Positions 26,373 to 33,871 of a stretch of 64,000 bases of DNA are shown one piece after another. Under the pieces are notes generated by a model. That model saw only the letters and a program-made list of their open reading frames with translations. It did not search any database and was not told where the DNA came from. Source of the stretch: Enhygromyxa salina (lineage in GTDB: Bacteria > Myxococcota_A > Polyangia > Nannocystales > Nannocystaceae). Location: NCBI RefSeq assembly GCF_000737335.2, contig NZ_JMCC02000058.1, positions 1-64,000 of the forward strand, written 5' to 3'. Position 1 is the first letter of the stretch, and the number at the start of each line of letters is the position of its first letter. The translations under genes and the position numbers were made by a program.

Positions 26373-26472
26373 GAGCGGTATGGTACAGCCGCGAAGCCAA
26401 GCCTGCCTACTCATGACTCGTTGCGGCTTCTCGTAGTTGACACCCTCGCCACAGCTGTGGCCCGATCGACCG

Positions 26473-27017
26473 GTGACAAGTGACGACGCCGGCGGCAGGC
26501 CCCCGAACCACTCGACCATCTCGATTCAGGTCGAGTCCCCAGACGGCGGCGCCAAGGTCAGCAGCCCCTACGAGCCGGCCAGTCGCGGCCCCATGCGGGG
26601 CCCCCGCGAGAAGCTACAAGAGATCGGTGAGCACCTGACCGAGGTCGGCACCACGACCCTCACCGATCTCATCGTGACTCCAGCGCTGTGCTTCGCCGAG
26701 GCCATGGACTAGAGCGCCAATCAGTTTGAATTCACGACGCCAGGCACATCTGGGACCGCCCCTGCCGTTGTCGGTCGGCGCTCGCAGTATGCCGGATACA
26801 GCTTCGGCCTCCCTCCTAGGCAGGAACGGCCCCAGACGCACCTGACGCCGCGACTCCAAACTGATCGGCGCTCTAGCTGCCCGCGTCCAGCCGCCCGACC
26901 ACGGTGACCATGAAATTCTCGCTCGCGGCCGGGGCCGAGGGCAACCTCTACATCGCCAAGGGCACGGCATCGGGCGCGATCGAGATCACGACGACCTGGG
27001 ATCGCGCCAAGCCGTGA
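26473..27017 (+). pseudogene. small gene broken by an inverted-repeat element; trypsin-co-occurring-domain-like
   Basis: The first piece, from GTG 26473 to TAG 26710, reads ISIQVESPDGGAKV and REKLQEIGEHLTEVG. The second piece, 26877-27017, reads TVTMKFSLAAGAEGNLYIAKG and ITTTWDRAKP and ends in TGA. Together they resemble the ~110-residue 'trypsin-co-occurring domain 1' proteins, which start with IPxxVExxDGG and end with an EFGxKxxAEAGAxIA...VTLTW-like strand. Between them sits the 168-bp element at 26709-26876. The two frames do not match after removal of the element, so further decay has happened. The family match is by eye. Confidence 0.5.
26709..26876. repeat. miniature inverted-repeat element with CTAG ends
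   Basis: A 168-bp element with near-perfect 20-bp terminal inverted repeats: left CTAGAGCGCCAATCAGTTTG, right its inverse with one mismatch (GATCGGCGCTCTAG end). CTAG is at both outer edges and may be the duplicated target. It carries a core (26760-26838) that recurs at 58705-58781 and 58808-58863. No coding capacity. It interrupts a small gene. Confidence 0.7.
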
Positions 27018-27135
27018 GCTCGGTCGAGCACATCCAGCGCAGCTGGCCGACGTCCGCGCGGCCGGGCCTGAAGCGAGCCCGAAAAAAACTCTCGAGTTTC
27101 TGCAAACGGGCGGGGCGGGGGCCGATAGCCCTGGC

Positions 27136-27777
27136 ATGAGCTCCGTACAGTCCTCCCACGACCTCTCCCCCACCCTCGAAGCGCCCGCGCGGATGCAGCA
27201 CATCGTCGGGTCGTTCGTCCCGCCGCCCGATGAAGAGCGCGACTGGTGGCGACTCCACCGGCCCGCGGCCCACGAGTGGGTCCGGCGCAACTATCCCAAC
27301 GACGATCACGAGACAGAGCTCGCCAAATTCGGGGTCTTCACGCTGCTGTCGGCCCCAGCGTTGCGGGCCTGCGGCGAAGCGTTTGGGCTCGAGGGCCGCG
27401 AGCCCTTCACGTGGGAGGGAATTGACGCCTACGAGATCCTGTTCGACACGCTGGGCATGGGCGGGATCATGGAAGGTTGGGACCACATGAAGATCATCGC
27501 CGCGATCCGGGGCGCCGCCGCTCACTTCGCCAGGCAGGGGCTCATGGACACCGACTTGCACGCGCGCTTGGACGCAGACTTCGATCTGTGGATCCCCCGA
27601 TTCGACGCCTACATGTCCGGCGCTGACTGGCCGCGTCGCAAGCCGGTCACGAACGCGAAAGCGCGAGCGAGCGCCAGGGCCAAGGCCAAAGCCAAAGCCA
27701 AGGCCAAAGCCAAAGCCAAAACCAAGGCCAAAGCTAAAACCAAGGCCAAGGCCAAGGCCAGGCGCCGCGCTCGCTGA
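27136..27777 (+). CDS. protein with histone-H1-like Lys/Ala tail
   Basis: A 213-residue protein. The first ~175 residues are a soluble, mostly helical domain (HEWVRRNYPNDDHETELAKFG, WDHMKIIAAIRGAAAHFARQG) that I do not recognise. The last ~40 residues are a run of alternating Lys and Ala (AKAKAKAKAK with Thr interruptions) ending RRRAR, strongly basic like eukaryotic histone H1 tails. Such tails bind nucleic acids. ATG 27136 gives the whole conserved-looking domain. Convergent with the GST gene downstream. Confidence 0.65.
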   Translation: MSSVQSSHDLSPTLEAPARMQHIVGSFVPPPDEERDWWRLHRPAAHEWVRRNYPNDDHETELAKFGVFTLLSAPALRACGEAFGLEGREPFTWEGIDAYEILFDTLGMGGIMEGWDHMKIIAAIRGAAAHFARQGLMDTDLHARLDADFDLWIPRFDAYMSGADWPRRKPVTNAKARASARAKAKAKAKAKAKAKTKAKAKTKAKAKARRRAR

Positions 27778-27798
27778 CCGCAGCGAGTGTCAGTCGCT

Positions 27799-27827
27799 CG
27801 CCAACGTGGGCCCGCTCCGCGTTGGCG
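27799..27827. terminator. hairpin between convergent genes
   Basis: An 8-bp perfect stem (CGCCAACG / CGTTGGCG) with a 13-base GC-rich loop, in the 51-bp gap between convergent genes. No T-run. It could end transcription from both sides. Confidence 0.4.
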
Positions 27828-27828
27828 T

Positions 27829-28662
27829 TCACCCCCGCGGCTGGGCGGCGAGGCTCGCCGCCGCCAACCGCTCACTCAGCCCGGGCCCCACCGCGGCCGC
27901 CTGGGCAGCGATGAAGTCCAGCACGGGGGCCGGCAAGTACGGATCCAACGAGCGCGCAAACGCCGGCCGCTGCTTGACTCGCTCGTACCATCGCCGCAGC
28001 CGCGGGTGCGCCTCGAAGGCCCAGTTCAGCTGCATGTAGTCGAGCATGTAAACGTGGGCCGCCACGCTGAAGTCCGCGAGCGAGATCGCAGCGCCTGCGA
28101 GCCACTCGTGCTCGGTCAGCGCCGCTTCGAGCTCGGACAAGGTCCGCGCCCAGGTCGCGAGCGCGACGTCGATCTCTGGCGCCTCGAGGCCCCGCTCAAA
28201 CAGGCTGCGCTGCGCGGCGGCGCGGGCCCGGTCGGGGGTCGCCGCGAGCAGCTCCTCGCGCTGGGCCTCGCTCAACCCCAGCCACTGCAGCCGACCCAGC
28301 GTGGCGAACGGGATCGGGCCGGTCGCCCAGTGCAAGTCCTCGTCGGCGACCTTCATCCACACGCGCATCCGGGCGCACGCGAACGGATCGCTCGGCCGCA
28401 GTGAAGGTGCCCCCACCTCGGCGTCCACATAGTCCTCGAGGAACTCGCAGATCACCGCCGACTCGATCACCGCGCGCCCACCCACCACCAGCGTTGGCAC
28501 CAAGCCTCTTGGGTTGATCGCCAGGTACTCCGGCTGCAGGTTCTGCTTGGCCATCAGATCCAGCAGCCGCCCCTCCCACGCGAGCCCGCGCTCTTCGAGC
28601 ACAAACCGGACCTTGAGCGCGCTGGGCGAGAACGCGCTGTGATACAGGACGAGCGAGTCCAC
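27829..28662 (-). CDS. glutathione S-transferase family protein
   Basis: A 277-residue protein. The thioredoxin-like N-terminus (LYHSAFSPSALKVRFVLEE, AINPRGLVPTLVVGG, VIESAVICEFLEDY) has the cis-Pro and ES/DS glutathione-binding motif. A long all-helical C-terminal domain follows, including the WLAGAAISLADFSVAAH motif. It is longer than typical bacterial GSTs (about 210-230). Probably a cytoplasmic detoxification or dehalogenation enzyme; substrate unknown. Confidence 0.85.
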   Translation of the reverse strand: MDSLVLYHSAFSPSALKVRFVLEERGLAWEGRLLDLMAKQNLQPEYLAINPRGLVPTLVVGGRAVIESAVICEFLEDYVDAEVGAPSLRPSDPFACARMRVWMKVADEDLHWATGPIPFATLGRLQWLGLSEAQREELLAATPDRARAAAQRSLFERGLEAPEIDVALATWARTLSELEAALTEHEWLAGAAISLADFSVAAHVYMLDYMQLNWAFEAHPRLRRWYERVKQRPAFARSLDPYLPAPVLDFIAAQAAAVGPGLSERLAAASLAAQPRG

Positions 28663-28718
28663 GCCCGCATGCTACGACCGGGCCCGCCGCAGCGTCCAGC
28701 TTTGGGTGCAGCACCTGC

Positions 28719-29633
28719 TCAGCTAGCGCGCTGGGGCAGCATGCGCACGTCGAAGGTGGGGGTCTCGACCAGGTGCACCGTCATCGACGCCATGCCCACG
28801 CGACCCTCGGTCGCATCGAACGCTGCCAGCGCCGCGGTCCACAGGACGTCCTTGGTTCCGCGGCGACGCTTGTGGTCAACGACATAGCGCAGCGTGAATT
28901 CGACCCAATTGTCGTTGGCGACCACCGTCACCATCGGATCGATCTGCGCGTCCTCGATCGCGTACTTGGTGACCATCGCTTCCCAGGTGCTTCGCGCTCG
29001 CGTCGCGTAGTCGCCCAGGTGTTCGGTCGCGATGTCCTGCAGGATCTTGCGGGCCTCTGCGTAGTCGCTGCCAAATTTGATCGGGACGATGATCTCGTCC
29101 CACAGAAACGGAAAATCGCCCGAGTAGTTGAACACCGGCTCCTTGAACACGAAGCTGTTGGCCACGCGCACGATCCGACCCGTGTAGAGGTCGCCCTTCA
29201 CCCACTCGCCGATCTCCATGATCGTGGTGCGGATCACCCCAATGTCGATGACGTCGCCGCGGATCCCCCCGAGCTGGACCCGATCCCCGATCCGATAGAA
29301 CCCGCCGAACATCACCGCGACCCAGCCGGCCAAGCTCGCGATCACCTCTTGCAGCGCGAACGCGATGCCGGCACCCGCGACGCCAAACGCGACGGTGAGC
29401 CCGCCCAGCTTGTCGCTGAAGATCACGGTGATCACGACCCCCGCGACCAGGTAGCTGACCAGCGCGACCATCTTGCGCGCCCGGTAGCGCGCGGTCGTGT
29501 CATGGATCCGCCCGAGCACGCTCGAGCTCAGCGCGATCGCCAGCCCGCGCGCCAAGATCACGGCAACGATCGCCGCGACGATCTTCCCGACCGTGGGATT
29601 GAACAACCAGGCCTTCACCGCGGTGACGTCCAT
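28719..29633 (-). CDS. MscS-like small-conductance channel protein
   Basis: A 304-residue protein with three N-terminal membrane helices. The TM3 region (GVAGAGIAFALQEVIASLAGW) and the following beta domain (YRIGDRVQLGGIRGDVIDIG) are of MscS type. A long C-terminal domain (SDYAEARKILQDIA, VANDNWVEFTLRYVV) resembles the extended cytoplasmic part of MscS-like proteins of 'mechanosensitive ion channel family'. It is only distantly similar to the MscS at 17024-17935, so not a recent duplicate. The divergent upstream gene is a membrane protein. Confidence 0.85.
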   Translation of the reverse strand: MDVTAVKAWLFNPTVGKIVAAIVAVILARGLAIALSSSVLGRIHDTTARYRARKMVALVSYLVAGVVITVIFSDKLGGLTVAFGVAGAGIAFALQEVIASLAGWVAVMFGGFYRIGDRVQLGGIRGDVIDIGVIRTTIMEIGEWVKGDLYTGRIVRVANSFVFKEPVFNYSGDFPFLWDEIIVPIKFGSDYAEARKILQDIATEHLGDYATRARSTWEAMVTKYAIEDAQIDPMVTVVANDNWVEFTLRYVVDHKRRRGTKDVLWTAALAAFDATEGRVGMASMTVHLVETPTFDVRMLPQRAS

Positions 29634-29761
29634 GGCGGGACACTACCTCTACTCGCGGCTTGCGCCAGACCCCACTCACGTTTCCCATCGGACTGTCCCG
29701 TTCAGACAGCGAAGAACCCAAGCCGCCCCGCTTGGCCGGCGCGCTTGTTATCGTGCCGGCA

Positions 29762-30244
29762 ATGTGGGACCGCGTCGCCGAATCCATGCTGCTCGCGGTC
29801 CACGTCCTCGGGGGCGGCGTCTGGGTCGGCGTCATGGTGTTCTCGATCTTCGTGCTGCACCCGGGCGCCGAGCGCTATTTCAAGCGTGACACCGACTTCG
29901 AGGACTTCATCTTCACGGTCGTGCACGGCGCCCGCTGGAAGGTCTTCTCCGGCATCGTGGCGATCTTGGCCTCGGGTGTGGCCCTGAGCGTCTGGCCAGG
30001 CCACGCGATCGTCCGCGAGCCGGGCTGGCTGGTCATCTACGCCGCCAAGATCGCCCTGTTTTGTGTCAGCGCCGGCTCGTTCGCGTACGTGTCGTGGGTG
30101 CTGTGGCCGCGCCGGACCTTCGCAACGCCAGCCGAGCTCCCCGCGATCAAGCTGCTGTTCTGGCGCGTGGGCGTGGTCATGATCGCCGCCAACGCCACCA
30201 ACGTTGGACTGGGGATCGCCGCCCACGTGTGGCGAGTTGGCTGA
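29762..30244 (+). CDS. four-helix membrane protein (CopD/DUF-like)
   Basis: A 160-residue protein with four predicted membrane helices (about 8-30, 52-72, 82-104 and 130-152). The first contains His (LLAVHVLGGGVWVGVMVFS), a pattern like CopD and related haem- or copper-associated membrane proteins. ATG 29762 is used; an extension upstream lacks a ribosome site and would add a polar N-terminus. Followed 70 bases later by an alpha/beta hydrolase fragment. Function unclear. Confidence 0.65.
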   Translation: MWDRVAESMLLAVHVLGGGVWVGVMVFSIFVLHPGAERYFKRDTDFEDFIFTVVHGARWKVFSGIVAILASGVALSVWPGHAIVREPGWLVIYAAKIALFCVSAGSFAYVSWVLWPRRTFATPAELPAIKLLFWRVGVVMIAANATNVGLGIAAHVWRVG

Positions 30245-30313
30245 CGCTCATGACCATCTAGTTGGACGTCCCCAATCGCCAGCGGCTTGGACACGCCCAC
30301 GCTAGACTCCGGC

Positions 30314-30967
30314 GTGGGCCAGCTACGACGTCCGGACACGACCATCGCCTTCCAAGTCCGCGGACTTGGCCCAACGGTGTTGATGCTGCAAGGCGTTGGC
30401 GCCCGCGCACTGGTGTGGGCCCCGCAAATGGACCCCCTCTCCGATCGCTGGCAGTGCGTCGCCGTCGACAATCGCGGCCTGGGCGACAGCGGTGCGGCCC
30501 CCGGCGGCCTGCGGATCGGCCAGATGGTCGACGACGCCATCGCCGTGCTCGATCACCTGGGCATCGCGCGAGCCCACGTCATTGGGCACAGCATGGGCGG
30601 GATCCTGGCCCACCAGCTCGCCCTGGATCACCCCGATCGCGTCGCGAGCTTGGGTCTGCTGTGTACCTTCACCACTGGAAAGGAGGCGGTGAGCCTGGGC
30701 CCGCGCAGCTTCGCGCTGGGCCTGCGCGCGGCGATCGGGACCCGACGCATGCGGCGGCTGGCGTTCTTGCGCCTGATCGCACCGAGTTCCGCGCTTCAGG
30801 GCGACCTCGACGCCACGGCCGAACGCCACGCGCGCGTGTTCGGCCACGACCTCGCTGACCGCCACCCAATTTCGCGGGGCTCGGGGTGCGAGTCCAGGGT
30901 GCGGGACCCTACTACGGCTCTCGCCCCAGCTGGGTCCCATTTCGCCGGCTCGGAAATGCAGGACTGA
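30314..30967 (+). CDS. short alpha/beta hydrolase, probably truncated
   Basis: A 217-residue protein with the first two thirds of an alpha/beta hydrolase: GLGPTVLMLQGVG, VDNRGLGDSG and the nucleophile elbow GHSMGG (Ser93). The usual lid start follows (LGPRSFALGLRAAIGTRRM). After about residue 175 the sequence becomes Arg/Ser/Pro-rich and shows no catalytic Asp or His, so the final third is missing or out of frame. It is likely inactive. The start is GTG 30314; a TTG at 30287 is possible. The next gene starts 13 bases on. Confidence 0.6.
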   Translation: MGQLRRPDTTIAFQVRGLGPTVLMLQGVGARALVWAPQMDPLSDRWQCVAVDNRGLGDSGAAPGGLRIGQMVDDAIAVLDHLGIARAHVIGHSMGGILAHQLALDHPDRVASLGLLCTFTTGKEAVSLGPRSFALGLRAAIGTRRMRRLAFLRLIAPSSALQGDLDATAERHARVFGHDLADRHPISRGSGCESRVRDPTTALAPAGSHFAGSEMQD

Positions 30968-30980
30968 TATCCTCGCGGTC

Positions 30981-32849
30981 ATGCAGCCTCGCCGCCTGGT
31001 CCTGTCCGCGTTTGGAGTCACGGTGCTCGCCCTCGCCCTCGCTGCACCCGCGCAGGCCAGCGAGCTGCGGTTCTCCGTCACGGCCAAGGGCGGTGTGGTC
31101 AGCACTGGCAACACTTTGGGCCTGTCCAAGCAACCGGCCGCCAACGGGCCGGGCGTGGGTGACTCGATCGGCACCTTCTTGAGCCCGGACGCGCAGCAGC
31201 TCGACACTTCGCCGGCCAACCTTGGCAACCCCTGGGGTCCGGGCACCACCTCGAGCTGGGCGCTCAACGGGTCTTCGGCCGTGCTCGATCTGCCGCAGAG
31301 CTCAACCGGCGTCGAGGTGCTCTACGCCGAGCTGGTCTGGGGTGGCAGCTACAACTACGGGACCGAGAACGTGAGCGCGGACCTCGACGTGCCCGTCACG
31401 CTCGCGGCCAACGGCATGACCTTCGACGCGGTGCCCTCACCCCAGACCGCGGTCACCCTGGCCGGGTTCGCGGCCCAGGGCTTCGCGGTCAACTACTACA
31501 TGCGCTCGGCCGACGTGACCGCGTTCGTGATCGAGCAAGAGTCGGCGACCTACACGGTCACTGGCGTCCCGGCCACGCAGGACTTCTCGATCGAGCAGCT
31601 CAACGCGGCCGGGTGGACCCTCGTCGTGGTGTATCGCTCGTCCGACGCGCCAACCCGCAACCTGACCGTGTTCGTGGGCGGGCAGTTCGTCGACGAAGAC
31701 GCGACCGAGGACTACCCCGTCTCGGGCTTCTGCACGCCCCCAGCGGGCACCGTCGAAGGCGGCGTGGTCATCAGCGCGATCGAGGGCGACGCCAACCGGA
31801 CCGGCGACACCTTCCAGATCGCCCCAACCGGAAATGGCCCGTTCGCGTCGCTGTCCGGCCCCAACAACCCGGTCGACAACTTCTTTGCTTCGCAGATCAA
31901 CGGCGTCGACGGCCAGCTCGACACCCAAGGCTCCGCCGGCGACGCCAACCACGACGCGTTCGCGGGCGTCAACGTGGTCGGCGGTCGGCAGGGCTGGGAC
32001 ATCACCAAGCTGCCGCTGTCGTCTGCCGCCAACCAGCTCAGCGCCGGGCAGACCTCGGCGGTGCTGCGGGCGGTCACGACCGGCGACTCGTTCATGCCCG
32101 TGCTCGCGGCCTTCGAGATCGACGTGAGCTCGCCCGACTTCCAGGACGGCAACTCGGCCAACGTCTCACCCCAAGAGATCGGCATCGGCGACCAGACCAC
32201 GATCACCTTCGAGCTGCTCAACGAGGGTGACGTGTCGGCGTCCGATCTCATGTTCACCGCGCCGCTCGGTCAGGGCCTCGAGCTGGTGTCGTTCGCGGTC
32301 GACGACATCCCGGGTGACGTCAACCAGCAGGCGGTGACCACCGGGGATCTCGTCAGCGGCGTCGAGCTTGGCAACATCGCAGCGGGCAGCGGGCGCGAGG
32401 TCACCATGGTCGTCGAAGCGGTGGGGCAACCGCTCACACCGGACGGCTGGTTCTTGGTCGCGACGTGGGCCTACGACTACGTCAGCTGCGTCGGCGAGGA
32501 TCCGCTGAACGAGCAGAGCGTGGCGTTCGCCGACATCGACTTCGCTGGCGGCGGCGACGGCGACGGCGACGGCGATCCCGGTGATGGCGACGGCGACACC
32601 GCGGACTCAGGCGCGGACGCAGGCACGGGCTCGGACGAGGGTGGGGGCGACGGTGGCACCGACGGTGGCACCGACGGTGCCGACACCAGCACATGGGGCG
32701 AGACCGGCGGCGGTCCTGGCTTGGGTGATGGCGACGGTTGCAATTGCCAAGCCGGTCCCAACTCTCCCAATTCGCCAGCGTCCATGCTCGCGCTGCTCGG
32801 GCTCCTGGGGTTGCTGCGCAACGGCCATCGGTCTCGACGGTGTGAATGA
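30981..32849 (+). CDS. secreted MYXO-CTERM-type protein with adhesin-like repeats
   Basis: A 622-residue protein with a signal peptide (AAPAQASEL). A large beta-rich domain follows (AELVWGGSYNYG, GWTLVVVYRSSDAPTRNLTVFVGG, VLAAFEIDVSSPDFQDG), then a DUF11-type repeat (FELLNEGDVSASDLMFTAPL). The C-terminus has a GDGDGD/Thr/Ser linker, then DGDGCNCQ, a hydrophobic stretch (MLALLGLLGLLR) and basic residues. This matches the Cys-hydrophobic-Arg plan of MYXO-CTERM sorting tails. It is probably attached to the cell surface or lost in vesicles. Confidence 0.75.
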   Translation: MQPRRLVLSAFGVTVLALALAAPAQASELRFSVTAKGGVVSTGNTLGLSKQPAANGPGVGDSIGTFLSPDAQQLDTSPANLGNPWGPGTTSSWALNGSSAVLDLPQSSTGVEVLYAELVWGGSYNYGTENVSADLDVPVTLAANGMTFDAVPSPQTAVTLAGFAAQGFAVNYYMRSADVTAFVIEQESATYTVTGVPATQDFSIEQLNAAGWTLVVVYRSSDAPTRNLTVFVGGQFVDEDATEDYPVSGFCTPPAGTVEGGVVISAIEGDANRTGDTFQIAPTGNGPFASLSGPNNPVDNFFASQINGVDGQLDTQGSAGDANHDAFAGVNVVGGRQGWDITKLPLSSAANQLSAGQTSAVLRAVTTGDSFMPVLAAFEIDVSSPDFQDGNSANVSPQEIGIGDQTTITFELLNEGDVSASDLMFTAPLGQGLELVSFAVDDIPGDVNQQAVTTGDLVSGVELGNIAAGSGREVTMVVEAVGQPLTPDGWFLVATWAYDYVSCVGEDPLNEQSVAFADIDFAGGGDGDGDGDPGDGDGDTADSGADAGTGSDEGGGDGGTDGGTDGADTSTWGETGGGPGLGDGDGCNCQAGPNSPNSPASMLALLGLLGLLRNGHRSRRCE

Positions 32850-33058
32850 GCGATCGTGCGCTGACGCGCAGCAATGATTGACTCCACGCCCGCCCGACGG
32901 CATTTCACTGCTATGTTTGCCGTTCAGGGTACCGTGCTCAGCCGTGAGCATTGACCAAGCGACGCAGACCGCCGGTCGCTTCGCGCTGAGAGCCTGGGCT
33001 TGCTCGTCGCGACCCTCGTCTCGCCATATGGTACCTCGAACAAGCAGGAGCGCGCCCC

Positions 33059-33850
33059 ATGCCCATCGTCAAACGCAAGGTAGAGACAAACCCCGACGGC
33101 TATCGCGAGGTGTCTGTTGAATTCCGCGCCGCTCGGGCTGCCCAGCTAGAGGCCCGCGGCGTCCATTTGAGGACCGGGCGGATTCGCTGCCCAATGCTCG
33201 ACGCCTCGCGCAGCGAGCTCACCTATGGTCACAAAGCGCTGCCAAGGACAGACAAGAAGGCGCTGGCCCGCTGGGCGAGGGCGTTGGGGCTGCCCCCAGT
33301 TGGGGTCAAGACGATCGCGTATTTGTCTGGGCCCTGGTACAAGGCTCTGTACAATCTGGTCCGCGGGGATTTCAACGACGACGCGGTCAACACGGGGTTG
33401 ATCATTCGGCTCAAGCACGGCGTGAACACCGGCGTGCTGAGCACCGGGCAATTCGATCAGATCGCGCTGAACGAGTTTGTCTGGTCCATTCGGCCATCGC
33501 TCAAGGGCACGGTGATCAACAATGCGTTCTTGCATACGCCGGACGCCGCGCAGCTCTATGTTGACAGTGACGCGATGCCTGCGGTCATGGCTCACAACCT
33601 CATGAACGCGAACAAGCCACGACCCGGCACCGGGCGGGTGTTGAGCAAGTTCGAGATGGAGCAGCTACTGCTTGGGGTGTTGGGGCAGGAGGTCAAGCTC
33701 GACATGGCGCGGCCTCACAAGACGAGCCGGGCGCTGCTGGTCAGGGACATGCATGATTTCTATAAATATGGGGTGTTTCCGGTCCCCCGCGAAGAGGGGC
33801 TGCAGGCGGCTGGGCTAATCGACGTGCCAAGTGGGATCGAGACCCCGTAG
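33059..33850 (+). CDS. hypothetical protein, no family recognised
   Basis: A 263-residue soluble protein with a clean ribosome site (CAGGAG, 8 bases before ATG). Composition is ordinary, with basic N-terminus (MPIVKRKVETNPDGYREV) and stretches such as TYGHKALPRTDKKALARWARALG and LVRDMHDFYKYGVFP. No signal peptide, membrane helix or known motif seen. It stands alone, convergent with the haem/TPR gene; 209 bases upstream separate it from the MYXO-CTERM gene. Confidence 0.6.
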   Translation: MPIVKRKVETNPDGYREVSVEFRAARAAQLEARGVHLRTGRIRCPMLDASRSELTYGHKALPRTDKKALARWARALGLPPVGVKTIAYLSGPWYKALYNLVRGDFNDDAVNTGLIIRLKHGVNTGVLSTGQFDQIALNEFVWSIRPSLKGTVINNAFLHTPDAAQLYVDSDAMPAVMAHNLMNANKPRPGTGRVLSKFEMEQLLLGVLGQEVKLDMARPHKTSRALLVRDMHDFYKYGVFPVPREEGLQAAGLIDVPSGIETP

Positions 33851-33871
33851 AGCTCGGGCGCTTGCGACCGT

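Noticed and set aside
26521..26545. tRNA-like GGTCGAGTCC stretch
   Set aside because: No cloverleaf could be drawn around it; it lies in the broken small gene.
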